Origin: Paenibacillus sp. HGH0039 | GTDB lineage: Bacteria; Bacillota; Bacilli; Paenibacillales; NBRC-103111 | Direction of reading: 5' to 3' | NCBI RefSeq assembly: GCF_000411255.1 | Contig: NZ_KE150413.1 | Span: forward strand, 2,580,580-2,644,579 | DNA: 64,000 nt | Shown: positions 50,712 through 59,206 of the stretch, one piece after another | Numbering within the stretch: position 1 is the first letter of the stretch | Layout of the letters: every line of letters starts with the position of its first letter | Notes under the pieces: model-generated | What the model saw: only the letters and a program-made list of their open reading frames with translations | Databases searched by the model: none | Told to the model about the DNA's origin: nothing | Made by a program: the position numbers and the translations under genes

Positions 50712-51804
50712 GCCGGAACAGCTCCCTTGAGATCAGGCGGCTGGGGGAATCGAGCTGTTCGGCCAGCTCGGGTTTGTAGTTGGCCGTTTCGGCGGGATTT
50801 CTGCTGTAGGGAGGCAGCTCGCGGACGCGTACCTTCATTTCCTGAAGTCCGATATCCGTCAAAATTCCGCGTTCCTGCAGCCAGTCGTCGTTATAGATGG
50901 TCGGCAGGTATCGTTCCCCGTTGTCGGAGGCGACGCAAACGATCCGTTTGCCCCTTCCCATGAGCTGCGCCAGCTTCCAGGCGGCGACCATCCCGGCTCC
51001 CGTCGAGCCTCCGCCGAGTATGCCTTCGTACTTGGCAAGCACACGGCACATGAGGAACGCATCCTCGTCCGGCACTTTGTAGACCTCATCGATGCGCTGC
51101 AAATCGTCCACATTGGTGGGCGTCCAGCTCAGCCCCATGCCGGGCAGAAGATAGGCATGCGCCTTGCCGCCGAAAATAGTCGAACCGACCGCATCGACCG
51201 CGATCACTTTCACATGCGGGGCGTATTCCTTGATGTAACGCGAGAGGCCCCCGATCTGACCGCCTGTGCTGACGGTGACGATAACGGCATCAATCCGGTG
51301 ACCGCTTTGATCCATCAGCTCTTTCGCCGTCTGAACATAATGGGCTTCCCCGTTCCACGGGTTAAAGCACTGATCCGGCCGGAACGAGCCGGGAATTTCG
51401 CGGTGCAGCTTGTTGGCCAGCGCGATCCGTGTTTTGTGATAGGACCCGCTGTCGTCTTGTTCGGTGACCACGATCACCTCCGCTCCGTACGCTTTCATCA
51501 TGGCCAGATTGACGGGGGTCGTTTTCGGGTCCACCAGCACGATGACGCGATACCCTTTGGCTGCGCCGATCATGGCCAGCGAGATGCCGAAATTGCCCGA
51601 AGACGATTCGATAAGCGTGCCGCCGGGTTTCAGCCAGCCCCTTCTTTCCGCCTCTTCGATGATGTAAAGCGCGGGACGATCCTTGATGCTTCCGCCGGGA
51701 TTGGTACGCTCCATTTTCAAATAAATTTCCGAATCCGCCGACTCGACAAGACGGTTTAACCGTATAAGAGGGGAATTGCCGATCGTATCGAGAATCGTAG
51801 ACAT
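50704..51804 (-). CDS. sbnA: SbnA-like PLP synthase of the cysteine synthase fold
   Basis: The 366-residue protein is a type II PLP enzyme: TIGNSPLIRLNRL at the start, the PLP lysine in NPGGSIKDRPA, SSSGNFGISLA and STGGQIGGLSRY. It extends 60 residues beyond O-acetylserine sulfhydrylases (ending RVRELPPYSRNP and so on), as in SbnA. SbnA joins O-phosphoserine and glutamate to give N-(2-amino-2-carboxyethyl)-glutamate for 2,3-diaminopropionate synthesis. SbnB, the oxidative partner, is absent from this window. The gene ends inside the MFS exporter start. AGGAGG precedes the ATG. A plain cysteine-synthase-like role cannot be excluded. Confidence 0.85.
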   Translation of the reverse strand: MSTILDTIGNSPLIRLNRLVESADSEIYLKMERTNPGGSIKDRPALYIIEEAERRGWLKPGGTLIESSSGNFGISLAMIGAAKGYRVIVLVDPKTTPVNLAMMKAYGAEVIVVTEQDDSGSYHKTRIALANKLHREIPGSFRPDQCFNPWNGEAHYVQTAKELMDQSGHRIDAVIVTVSTGGQIGGLSRYIKEYAPHVKVIAVDAVGSTIFGGKAHAYLLPGMGLSWTPTNVDDLQRIDEVYKVPDEDAFLMCRVLAKYEGILGGGSTGAGMVAAWKLAQLMGRGKRIVCVASDNGERYLPTIYNDDWLQERGILTDIGLQEMKVRVRELPPYSRNPAETANYKPELAEQLDSPSRLISRELFRHG

Positions 51805-51831
51805 TATCTATACCTCCTCCAAAGTTCAGAT

Positions 51832-52383
51832 CTAGCCTGCGGCTTCCGCCTTTTTACGTTTGCTTTTGCGTATCGACCCCGCTTTCAGAACACGGATGGA
51901 AAGCACGATGCCGGTGGCGGTCAGGAACATAATGGAAATGGCCGCAATATCGACGAACCAGGTAATATCTTTGCCGTACAGTTCACCGAAGTGGAGATCC
52001 CTGACAAAATTGTTGGTAGCGTTTACTTCTTTGCGGATCACGTTTCCGTACAGATCAATGACGTACAGGGTCTGATCGTCGTCGCGCAGCCGGACTTTGT
52101 AATCGCCCGCTTGTCCGTGATGGCCGTCTCCCAACGTATGGTTCATGACGAGCCGGGCCTCCGAGAGATCGAAAGCGCCTGATTGGCTCGCTTTCAAAAC
52201 GGCTTCGGCCACATTTAAAGTCTGCTGACCGGAGTTTGAAGCTGCGGGAGCTTCGTACGTCTGAACCTGCTTGTTGAAACCCATGGTGCTCGTGTGGACC
52301 AGAAGGATTCCTGTTAGCGCTTCCACAAAAATAAAAATCGAAGCGATCAATCCCACCCACAAATGATATTTACGTGTTTTCAT
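51832..52383 (-). CDS. PepSY-associated membrane protein
   Basis: The 183-residue protein has a membrane helix near the N-terminus (HLWVGLIASIFIFVEALTGILLV), an extracellular PepSY-like domain (NVAEAVLKASQSGAFDLSE and DDDQTLYVIDLYGNVI), and a second helix near residue 145-165 before a basic tail. PepSY-TM proteins often accompany siderophore reduction or iron transport systems. It is 27 bases upstream of the SbnA-like gene in the same direction, so it probably heads that operon. ATG 52383 has AGGAGG 13 bases upstream, an unusually long spacing; no better start was found. Confidence 0.78.
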   Translation of the reverse strand: MKTRKYHLWVGLIASIFIFVEALTGILLVHTSTMGFNKQVQTYEAPAASNSGQQTLNVAEAVLKASQSGAFDLSEARLVMNHTLGDGHHGQAGDYKVRLRDDDQTLYVIDLYGNVIRKEVNATNNFVRDLHFGELYGKDITWFVDIAAISIMFLTATGIVLSIRVLKAGSIRKSKRKKAEAAG

Positions 52384-52413
52384 GAATGTCTTTCTTCCTC
52401 CTCTTTTTGTATA

Positions 52414-52428
52414 TACGGAATTTCCGTA
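52414..52428 (-). promoter_or_regulatory. 7-1-7 palindrome in the PepSY-SbnA-MFS promoter region
   Basis: TACGGAATTTCCGTA is a perfect 7-1-7 inverted repeat, the architecture of Fur-family boxes but with a different sequence. It lies 31 bases before the PepSY start, and on the minus strand a TATAAT-like hexamer lies just upstream (about 52443-52448). Confidence 0.5.
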
Positions 52429-52639
52429 AACCAATTATATCCATGAATGTGAAAATTAACATGACTCAACTGGGCTATATAGGAGAGGTTATTTTGCCGA
52501 ATTATCGGATTATGTGGGGAAAAAAGTCAAAATTGTTCACATTTTCGGTTCAAAAAGTCAACGGAGTTCCTGGCAAACCGGCACGACCTTTCTTAAGATA
52601 GGGGAAAAACAAAGCCGAACCTTGAAAGGAGGGAGTCGA

Positions 52640-53656
52640 ATGGGCACAAAAAGAAAGCCCGTAATGAAACCGGATGGGAAGAAAAACCGGATCGCCCGAA
52701 TCATCGTCGTGTCGGCGCTTATTGTGACGGCGGCAGCCGCAGCGGCAGGCTTTGCGCGATATAAATCCTCATCCGTAACGGAATACACAGCCGTCGCTTC
52801 CATCGGTAATGAGCCTATCCAATACGGCGAGTTTACACTCGTCCGGGACATGCTGAGAAGCACGGCAAAACCGGAAGAATTGAACGCGAAGACGCTTCAG
52901 CGGGTGAAGGAGTTCAAGACCGAGCAGCTGTGGGCGAAGGAAAAAGGACTGGCCGCGGGCGGACTCGGTTTCGGTGACTTCGAGAAGCGCTGGCGGCAGG
53001 AGAACGCCAGACGCAAAGCCGCTGCCGATCACGGCGAGCCGGTTTACGGCCCGGTCTCTTACGATCCGGCCGGATACTACCGCTACGAGCAGTCGAACCT
53101 GCAGCTCCGGCTGAAAGAGGCGCTGGCCGGGCAAGATTTTGCCGCCGGTGACGCCGAACTGCAGGCCGCGTACGAACGCTTGAAGGACGACCGGTTCATG
53201 CGTCCGTCCAAAATCCGCCTGCAGCTCCTTTCGGCGGAAAACAGCGCAAGCGGTGCCGAGAAGCTGAACCGGGCGGCGGCCAGGCTGAAGGCGGGAGAAG
53301 CTTTCGAAAGCCAGGCCGGGCAGGCTGACAGCGGTCTCACGGCGCAAGCGCGCTGGTTCGAACCGGAGGACCGCAAAGCCGACGCGGAGAGGTATCCGGC
53401 GCTGCTGCAAGAGGCGGAGGGACTTCAGCCCGGTCAGACGAGCGGAGTGATCGGGGAGGGAGAGCGGCTGTATATCATCCGCTGCGCGGAACGGGAAAAG
53501 GCGGAATACGAGCCGTTCGAAGACGTGAAAGAACGCGTTCGGATTCTTTACACGGATGAGCGATATGCCGCGGAACTGGCTTCGCGTCTGTCCCGGACCG
53601 AACTAATAGTCCTAAAGCCTTTGGAATCGGAAGGGGAAGCCGGCGTCATGAAGTAA
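52640..53656 (+). CDS. Membrane-anchored PpiC/SurA-like peptidyl-prolyl isomerase domain protein
   Basis: The 338-residue protein has a basic N-terminus, one membrane helix (IARIIVVSALIVTAAAAAAGF), a SurA-N-like helical region (residues 50-180), and a parvulin-like region (residues 185-310: SKIRLQLLSAENSASGAEKL, QTSGVIGEGERLYIIRCAE). It is probably an external foldase, like PrsA, but is anchored by a helix rather than a lipid. ATG 52640 follows GAAAGGAGGGAG. It lies directly upstream of a secreted beta-helix protein gene in the same direction and may assist that protein's folding (inference). Confidence 0.8.
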   Translation: MGTKRKPVMKPDGKKNRIARIIVVSALIVTAAAAAAGFARYKSSSVTEYTAVASIGNEPIQYGEFTLVRDMLRSTAKPEELNAKTLQRVKEFKTEQLWAKEKGLAAGGLGFGDFEKRWRQENARRKAAADHGEPVYGPVSYDPAGYYRYEQSNLQLRLKEALAGQDFAAGDAELQAAYERLKDDRFMRPSKIRLQLLSAENSASGAEKLNRAAARLKAGEAFESQAGQADSGLTAQARWFEPEDRKADAERYPALLQEAEGLQPGQTSGVIGEGERLYIIRCAEREKAEYEPFEDVKERVRILYTDERYAAELASRLSRTELIVLKPLESEGEAGVMK

Positions 53657-53763
53657 AAAGGCTGCACAGGAAAGTCAAAATTTTGCCTATGGCGGGTGGA
53701 GGAATTTTTTGTAAAGTAGTGGGGCGAAGCTATCGCGCATTACGAAAAAGGAGGCAAGTCATC

Positions 53764-55923
53764 GTGCAGAAAATTTCCAGCAGAATCAGTGCCTGGACGG
53801 CAGCCGTTTTATTTTTATCGCTTTTTGTAAACGCTTTCTATGGAGTGAAGCCGGCTCACGCGGCCGGTACGGCTTACTACGTGGATTCGGCGGCCGGAAA
53901 CGATGCCAACAGCGGCGTCTCCCAGGCACAGGCCTGGAAGACGTTAGCCAAAGTGAACGCGACGACGTTTCAGCCGGGAGATCGGATTTTGTTCAAATCC
54001 GGCGGTGTCTGGAACGGCCAGCTTTGGCCCAAAGGTTCGGGTACGGACGGCAGCCCGATTGTTATCGACAAGTACGGAACCGGGAGCAAACCGGTTATAA
54101 ACGGCGGCGGCAGCAATTTTAACCAGACCGTTTACAACAGTTCGAAAACATACAACACCGGGACCGTACTTCTCCGCAACCAGGAATACTGGGAAATCAA
54201 CAATCTGGAAGTCACGAACGATGACAATTTTTCCGTGGAGAACAATGACTCCGCCGCACTCCGGGCAGGGATTTTCGTCGTCATCGACGCGAACGAAAGC
54301 GACCGGGTTTATAATCACATTTACATCCGCAACAATGACGTTCACGATGTGGACGGCAGCAACAACGCGGGAGCGAAGGAAAACGGCGGTATTATTGCGG
54401 TTATTCAGGGAACGGCCGCTACCTCTACCCGCACCTACGCCAGATTCAACGATATCCGGATCGAAAACAACTCCATTCGCAAAGTGGACCGCGTCGGAAT
54501 CCGGGCGGCGGCTCACAGCAACTATGTGAACGACGACAGCTTCAGCACGACGAGCACACGCACGTACGGCAACTGGAATACGAACGTCTACATCGGTCAC
54601 AACAATCTGGAAGATGTCGGCGGAGACAGCATTATTCTGCGGGATACGGACGGGGCTCTCGTCGAATATAACGTGGCAAACCGTTTCGGTACGCGGGTAG
54701 CCTCCACCAATGCGATTGCCGCCATCTGGCTGGCCGTCGCCAAAAACACCGTCCTGCAGTACAACGAAGCGTTCGGCGGACCGGCGTCCAATCAAGACGG
54801 ATGCGCGTGGGACTTCGATTTGTATTTGGAAAATACGACCTACCAGTACAATTACAGCCACGATAATCCGATGGGACATGTACTAATGATGGGCACGAAC
54901 AAGAACGATGTGATGCGCTATCACATCAGCCAGAACGAAGGCAACATCATCCGCCATTTCAACGCGAACGAGGCGACTCCGGCTTCGATCTACAACAATG
55001 TCTTTTACTATAACGGCGCTTCGCACAAGGTAATCGGCGGCAACGATGCGACTAAAACCGGCTACCAGTTTACGAACAATATTTTCTACAACGCCAATCC
55101 GTCCGTCACGACCAATTGGGGAACAGCGGCCAACTGGGGCCAGACCTCTTTCAGCAACAACATCTTCTATGAGGCCAGCGGAACCCATTCGGGGAATGAA
55201 CCCGTCGATCCCGCCAAACGGACGGCCGACCCGTCGTTTGTGAATCCGGGAGGCGCAGGCACCGGCTTGACTACGGCGGCGGCTTACCGCCTGAAGGCCG
55301 GTTCTCCGGCGCTAAACGCCGGCAAACTTATCGCCGATAACGGCGGCAAAGATTATTTCGGCGGAGCCGTTTCCGCAGCAGCGGCACCGAATATCGGCGC
55401 TTACAACGGCGCCGGCGTTCCGGTAACGCCTCCGGCAGGTGTCAAGGCGCCGACAGCCGACGCATACGTGCTCGACGGTTCCGGCGCCGGGGTTAATTAC
55501 GGGACAGCCCCGACGCTGTACGTCAAAGACGGCACGGCCGCAGGCTATACCCGGAAGGCTTACCTCAAATTCGACGTCAGCGGTCTGACCGCCGTGACTT
55601 CCGCCAAGCTCCGCCTTTTCGGCGGCAACACGCAGGACGCTTCGAACGTCCAAGTCAAAGTGTCGGGAGCGGCCGCAGACGGCTGGACGGAGACGGGACT
55701 AACCTGGAACAACGCGCCTGCCGCCACAACCGGTGCCTTGTCTACCATCCAGGTCGGCGGGACGCTGACGTACTATGAACTGGATGTCACCTCTTTCGTC
55801 AAGGACCAGCTATCCGACGGTATTGTCACGCTCATCGTGGAAGGAGTGTCCGACCAGGACCGGACGATCCAGTTTAACAGCCGGGAGAATCCCGCTAACA
55901 AGCCCGAACTGGTCGTGAATTAG
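53764..55923 (+). CDS. Secreted right-handed beta-helix carbohydrate enzyme with C-terminal DNRLRE/CBM96-type domain
   Basis: The 719-residue precursor has a signal peptide ending near PAHAA (about residue 34). The mature part starts GTAYYVDSAAGNDANSGVSQ, typical of polysaccharide lyase or glycosidase beta-helices. Asn- and Asp-rich coils with repeated 'IRIENNSI', 'VYIGHNNLED' and 'YNVANRFG' strands fill residues 60-530. The last 160 residues are a beta-sandwich (DAYVLDGSGAGVNYGTAPTL, KAYLKFDVSGL, VEGVSDQDRTIQFNSRE), the DNRLRE or CBM96-like domain. The exact substrate is unknown. The start is GTG, preceded by AAGGAGG. It follows a foldase gene. A terminator follows. Confidence 0.85.
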   Translation: MQKISSRISAWTAAVLFLSLFVNAFYGVKPAHAAGTAYYVDSAAGNDANSGVSQAQAWKTLAKVNATTFQPGDRILFKSGGVWNGQLWPKGSGTDGSPIVIDKYGTGSKPVINGGGSNFNQTVYNSSKTYNTGTVLLRNQEYWEINNLEVTNDDNFSVENNDSAALRAGIFVVIDANESDRVYNHIYIRNNDVHDVDGSNNAGAKENGGIIAVIQGTAATSTRTYARFNDIRIENNSIRKVDRVGIRAAAHSNYVNDDSFSTTSTRTYGNWNTNVYIGHNNLEDVGGDSIILRDTDGALVEYNVANRFGTRVASTNAIAAIWLAVAKNTVLQYNEAFGGPASNQDGCAWDFDLYLENTTYQYNYSHDNPMGHVLMMGTNKNDVMRYHISQNEGNIIRHFNANEATPASIYNNVFYYNGASHKVIGGNDATKTGYQFTNNIFYNANPSVTTNWGTAANWGQTSFSNNIFYEASGTHSGNEPVDPAKRTADPSFVNPGGAGTGLTTAAAYRLKAGSPALNAGKLIADNGGKDYFGGAVSAAAAPNIGAYNGAGVPVTPPAGVKAPTADAYVLDGSGAGVNYGTAPTLYVKDGTAAGYTRKAYLKFDVSGLTAVTSAKLRLFGGNTQDASNVQVKVSGAAADGWTETGLTWNNAPAATTGALSTIQVGGTLTYYELDVTSFVKDQLSDGIVTLIVEGVSDQDRTIQFNSRENPANKPELVVN

Positions 55924-56011
55924 CCGCGAATTAGCCGCCGTATGGCGTACAGATGCTAATTTAGGCTGTTGGTTGGCTCCAAGAAACGCGAGTAAGGCGA
56001 ACAAGCGCCAA

Positions 56012-56041
56012 AAAGGCTGCCGCGAATGTGCGGCAGCCTTT
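56012..56041 (+). terminator. Intrinsic terminator of the beta-helix gene
   Basis: AAAGGCTGCCGC and GCGGCAGCCTTT enclose a six-base loop. Confidence 0.75.
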
Positions 56042-56065
56042 GCTGTGTGATCGGGCCGGTGCGAG

Positions 56066-56602
56066 TCAGTCTTCCCGGCTTTTCGTATACAGGTTTAAAG
56101 GCGGTGAAGAAGGGCCGGAATCGGCGTCTTCCCCGCTGCTGAGCGTGCCTGCGAAAGTAAAACGCAGCTTCCGCAAAACTTTAATCGAATTGACGTTTTC
56201 AGGCTCGACTTTAGCTTTGATGAGGCTCATTCCAAGCTCGCCGAACGCGTAAGCAAGCAGGCATCCTATCGCCTCGGGCGCGTAGCCTTTTCCCCAGTAA
56301 GCAGGGTCCAGATCGTAGCCGATTTCCACTCTGCGTTGTCCGAAATCGAGTTCATTGAACCCGCAGGAACCTATAATGGCACCCGATTCCTTCTCGATGA
56401 CCGCGTAGCGGACCGCCTTGTTTTCCAGGGCCAGTCCGTTCAGAAAGGCGATCATATCCGCTGCCTGTTTAATCTCCGTGAACGGCTCGATATTCATAAA
56501 TTTCGTTACATCGGGAGAAGACCAGACTTCGAACAGACGGAGGGCGTCTTCTTCCGTCATGGTCCGGAGCAGGAGTCTTTCCGTTTCCAGTTTGTCTTTC
56601 AT
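56066..56602 (-). CDS. GNAT acetyltransferase of the RimJ/RimL type
   Basis: The 178-residue protein begins with the RimJ/RimL pattern LETERLLLRTMTEEDALRLFEVW, followed by GYDLDPAYWGKGYAPEAIG (acetyl-CoA binding) and ENVNSIKVLRKLRF. These acetylate N-terminal residues of ribosomal proteins or small molecules. ATG 56602 or the adjacent TTG 56605 are both possible, since GGAGG lies 8 bases before the TTG. The C-terminal tail is serine- and acid-rich. Confidence 0.85.
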   Translation of the reverse strand: MKDKLETERLLLRTMTEEDALRLFEVWSSPDVTKFMNIEPFTEIKQAADMIAFLNGLALENKAVRYAVIEKESGAIIGSCGFNELDFGQRRVEIGYDLDPAYWGKGYAPEAIGCLLAYAFGELGMSLIKAKVEPENVNSIKVLRKLRFTFAGTLSSGEDADSGPSSPPLNLYTKSRED

Positions 56603-56765
56603 CAATAGCTTTACCTCCAGTTTCGTTCATTTTCGGCGGGTTAAAGTATTGATATCTGCGCATCGTTCAGTCCTTCCTCTATGTAGATTTATCCAGTATA
56701 ACTTAAAACGGTGCTTTTCGCATGAGTTGACTTGTAGCCCCTGAGTCCCTGACAAGACAAGGCTG

Positions 56766-57479
56766 TTACTCGGCATCGTGAAAAACAAGTCCCAGACTGT
56801 AACGTGTGCCTGTCGTTACGGTGCTTACGCCATGCCGGAGCGTAGTCTTGTAGTCCCCCCGGGAGCCGGACACCGGACGATGGGTCGTCGGGAAAATCAG
56901 CCCCCCGCCGCGCTCCAGCGTAAGGACATGTCCTCTGCTCTGCGCGCGAGGCCGCTGTTCCACCAGCAGAAATTCTCCGCCCGTGTAATCCTGCTCTTTC
57001 TGATTCAGCGCAAACACGACCTGGAAGGGGAAGAACACGCTTCCGTATACATCCTGATGCAGGCAGTTGTAGCCTCCGGCTTCATACTTCAGGATGAGCG
57101 GGGTAGGGCGTGTTTGATCCTCCCGGCGGCATTGTTCCAAAAAACCGGTTAACGAGTCCGGGTACAAGGCCTCTTGGTTCAGCCGCTTTAGCCAGGAGTT
57201 TGCGATGTCCGCCAGCGGCGGATAAAACGCTTCGCGCATCTCCTGAATCACATCCGGAAGGGGAGCGCGGTAGTATTTGTACTCGCCGAGCCCGAAACGG
57301 TACCGGGCCATGTTGATCGTGCTGCGGTAAAGCCGCTCCTCCCCGTAGCCGCCGATAAGCTCCTCGCACTGCGAGGATTCGAGCATAGGAGGGAGTTTCG
57401 CATATCCGTTCTCGTCCAAGGACTCCCGGATCGAATCCCAGTCCAGCCCGGCGATACGCTCCGCTATATTATCCGGCAT
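56766..57479 (-). CDS. 2OG-Fe(II) oxygenase of the Oxygenase-NA family
   Basis: The 237-residue protein matches PF09859 members, which are described as oxidising alkylated DNA. MARYRFGLGEYKYYRAPLPDV is the family core. Iron ligands are His and Asp in NCLHQDVYG and the distal His of TTLRHGVSTV; the 2OG-binding arginine is in GTRYSLGLVFHD. The GGEFLLVEQRPRAQSRGHV block is also conserved. Repair of methylated bases is the expected role. Its start codon overlaps an upstream 61-residue frame by 11 bases, and GGAGGAGGGG is the ribosome binding site. No ada or alkA gene is adjacent, but adaA is about 14 kb away. Confidence 0.87.
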   Translation of the reverse strand: MPDNIAERIAGLDWDSIRESLDENGYAKLPPMLESSQCEELIGGYGEERLYRSTINMARYRFGLGEYKYYRAPLPDVIQEMREAFYPPLADIANSWLKRLNQEALYPDSLTGFLEQCRREDQTRPTPLILKYEAGGYNCLHQDVYGSVFFPFQVVFALNQKEQDYTGGEFLLVEQRPRAQSRGHVLTLERGGGLIFPTTHRPVSGSRGDYKTTLRHGVSTVTTGTRYSLGLVFHDAE

Positions 57480-57654
57480 GACGGGCCCCTCCTCCGGTAC
57501 AGGTACATAAGCCGCCGCTTACATTGGCGGCGAAGATGGTGTGTATGGCAGTACCTGTACGGCCCGGTTCCGACGATATCGGGATAAGCGAACCTTTTGT
57601 CCGGGCCTGCAAAAAAGTCCGGTGCAGGACTAAATCAGCGGAATAATTTTTCAT
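57469..57654 (-). CDS. Possible small protein translationally coupled to the oxygenase
   Basis: A 61-residue frame starts at ATG 57654, with AAAGGA upstream, and ends inside the oxygenase start (the two share ATGCCGGATAA). Its tail is Gly- and Cys-rich (NVSGGLCTCTGGGARHAG). It overlaps nested inverted repeats and the oxygenase's own ribosome binding site, so it may be a coding coincidence over an RNA structure. No family is recognised. A peptide substrate or leader of the oxygenase is possible but unproven. Confidence 0.3.
   Translation of the reverse strand: MKNYSADLVLHRTFLQARTKGSLIPISSEPGRTGTAIHTIFAANVSGGLCTCTGGGARHAG
57497..57560. repeat. Nested inverted repeats before the oxygenase gene
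   Basis: GTACAGGTAC (57497-57506) and GTACCTGTAC (57551-57560) form a perfect outer stem. GCCGCC (57511-57516) and GGCGGC (57526-57531) form an inner stem. In the minus-strand transcript this lies 18 bases before the oxygenase start. The rest of the 502-base gap up to the next gene holds nothing recognised. Confidence 0.55.
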
Positions 57655-57981
57655 GACAGATAATCCTTTCTCTCGGTTAATAACGGGCAACGGCGTTTGG
57701 GGCTATCTAAAAACAGTATACCTCCGGAAGGACAGTCGCGTACCGGTTCCGGAATGAAACCGCAAGATAACGAAATACGGGCCCAGTTTAATGAAACAGA
57801 TGCATAAAAGATCGGCCGGAAACCTTCGTAAATCAAGCTCGGGCGTGACCTGAAAACCTCGGACGTCAGCAAAGCAAATCCGTGACCGGGTATACAGCCG
57901 GCGGTATGAAAGGCTATTATGTCTATAAAGATGATAGGCATTACAAGCATGGTTGATTGTATGGAGCGGAGGAAACGAACG

Positions 57982-59019
57982 ATGTGGTTTATGTATGCTT
58001 CACTTGCCGCAGTCTCTTTCGGGCTGCGGGGTATTTTGTACCAATGGACTTCCCAGCGGCGCACCGACCGGAATGTGCTGCTATTCGGCGTTTATTTGTC
58101 CGGCGCCCTGATCTCGCTTGTCGTTAACTTGTTTGTTAACCAGGCATGGAGTCACGGCGTATGGTTTGGAGTTCCCATGGGGCTTTTCTCCTTTATTGCA
58201 AACGCCTCGATGTATAAAGGCTATTCGGTCGGACGAGCCTCTCTGATCGCGCTGTTTACGGGTCTGCCGCCGGTGGTCGTGGCGACTCTTGCGTTTTTCC
58301 TGTGGGGAGAATCGCTCGGCCTCGTGCAGCTGGCCGGTTTTTGCATCGTCATTCTCGGCCTGCTCGTCATCCGGTATTCGCATGATCTGAAGCTGGGTCA
58401 GCTGCAAGGAATCCAGTGGGGCCTGCTGACGATGCTGTTCTTCGGTTTTACGGATTTATCGTCCAAACAGGCGACCTTATCGGCAGCGAATACTTTGCCT
58501 GTACTAACCGTCATGTACGGGACAGGCACGATCCTGTTCGCATGCATGTACCTGCTGTCCCGGCTGAAGGTTCCGGCGAAGACGGGGCAGCAAATCACGG
58601 CGGTCGGTTCGCCGCACGAGAGCCTGCACGACCGGGAGACCGGTTACGGTCCCGATGCGCAGCACGCCCGGATTTCCCGGCACTCCGGCGGGGACAAGAG
58701 TCTTCCCGGGAGCGAAGACGGTCGCCGGACGCACCCTGCCACGGGCGGCGCGGACAATCCGGCATCTCCTGCGTGGTCGATGAAACGGACCGTGCTTTGG
58801 GGGATGACCGTGGGCATCACGAACCTGGCCGGGATGCTGTTCATCATCCCCGCATTCCGGGGAGGCGTGACGGGGATCGTATCCGCCATCAGTGCGATGA
58901 ACGTCGTGCTGGTTCTGCTGTACGCGCAGTTCTACCTCAAAGAAAACATTTCCGTAAGGGAAGCGTGCGGCATGCTTTTGGCTTTGGCCGGTATTCTTGT
59001 CGTAAGACTGGCGTCATGA
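57982..59019 (+). CDS. EamA/DMT-family transporter with a large central hydrophilic insertion
   Basis: The 345-residue protein has about ten membrane helices of the DMT superfamily (YASLAAVSFGLRGILYQW at the start, MLLALAGILVVRLAS at the end). Unlike the usual 290-300 residues, it has about 65 polar residues between helices 7 and 8, rich in His, Gly, Arg and Asp (HESLHDRETGYGPDAQHAR and on). It may be a metal- or protein-binding loop. ATG 57982 follows GGAGGAAACG. A terminator follows. Substrate unknown. Confidence 0.8.
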   Translation: MWFMYASLAAVSFGLRGILYQWTSQRRTDRNVLLFGVYLSGALISLVVNLFVNQAWSHGVWFGVPMGLFSFIANASMYKGYSVGRASLIALFTGLPPVVVATLAFFLWGESLGLVQLAGFCIVILGLLVIRYSHDLKLGQLQGIQWGLLTMLFFGFTDLSSKQATLSAANTLPVLTVMYGTGTILFACMYLLSRLKVPAKTGQQITAVGSPHESLHDRETGYGPDAQHARISRHSGGDKSLPGSEDGRRTHPATGGADNPASPAWSMKRTVLWGMTVGITNLAGMLFIIPAFRGGVTGIVSAISAMNVVLVLLYAQFYLKENISVREACGMLLALAGILVVRLAS

Positions 59020-59060
59020 CGCGGCGCTGCCGAACTTAAATGAAGCAAAGATATCATGCA

Positions 59061-59095
59061 GCCAGTCTGTTCCTCTGAGAACACTGGCTTTTTTT
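59061..59095 (+). terminator. Intrinsic terminator of the DMT gene
   Basis: GCCAGTCTGTTC and GAACACTGGC pair with one bulge and are followed by seven T residues. Confidence 0.8.
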
Positions 59096-59206
59096 ACGCA
59101 CCTTTACAAAAAAATCATAAAAGAAGCATGACCCGCGTTCGTGTTCCCGGTTCTCCTTTTCGGTATAATGTTCAATAAAGCGTTTACATTACAAGGTGGC
59201 GGGGGA

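Noticed and set aside
57469-57654. RiPP precursor call for the Gly/Cys-rich small ORF
   Set aside because: No cyclodehydratase, lanthionine synthetase, radical SAM maturase or peptide exporter is adjacent, and the Gly run coincides with the oxygenase ribosome binding site; kept only as a low-confidence ORF.
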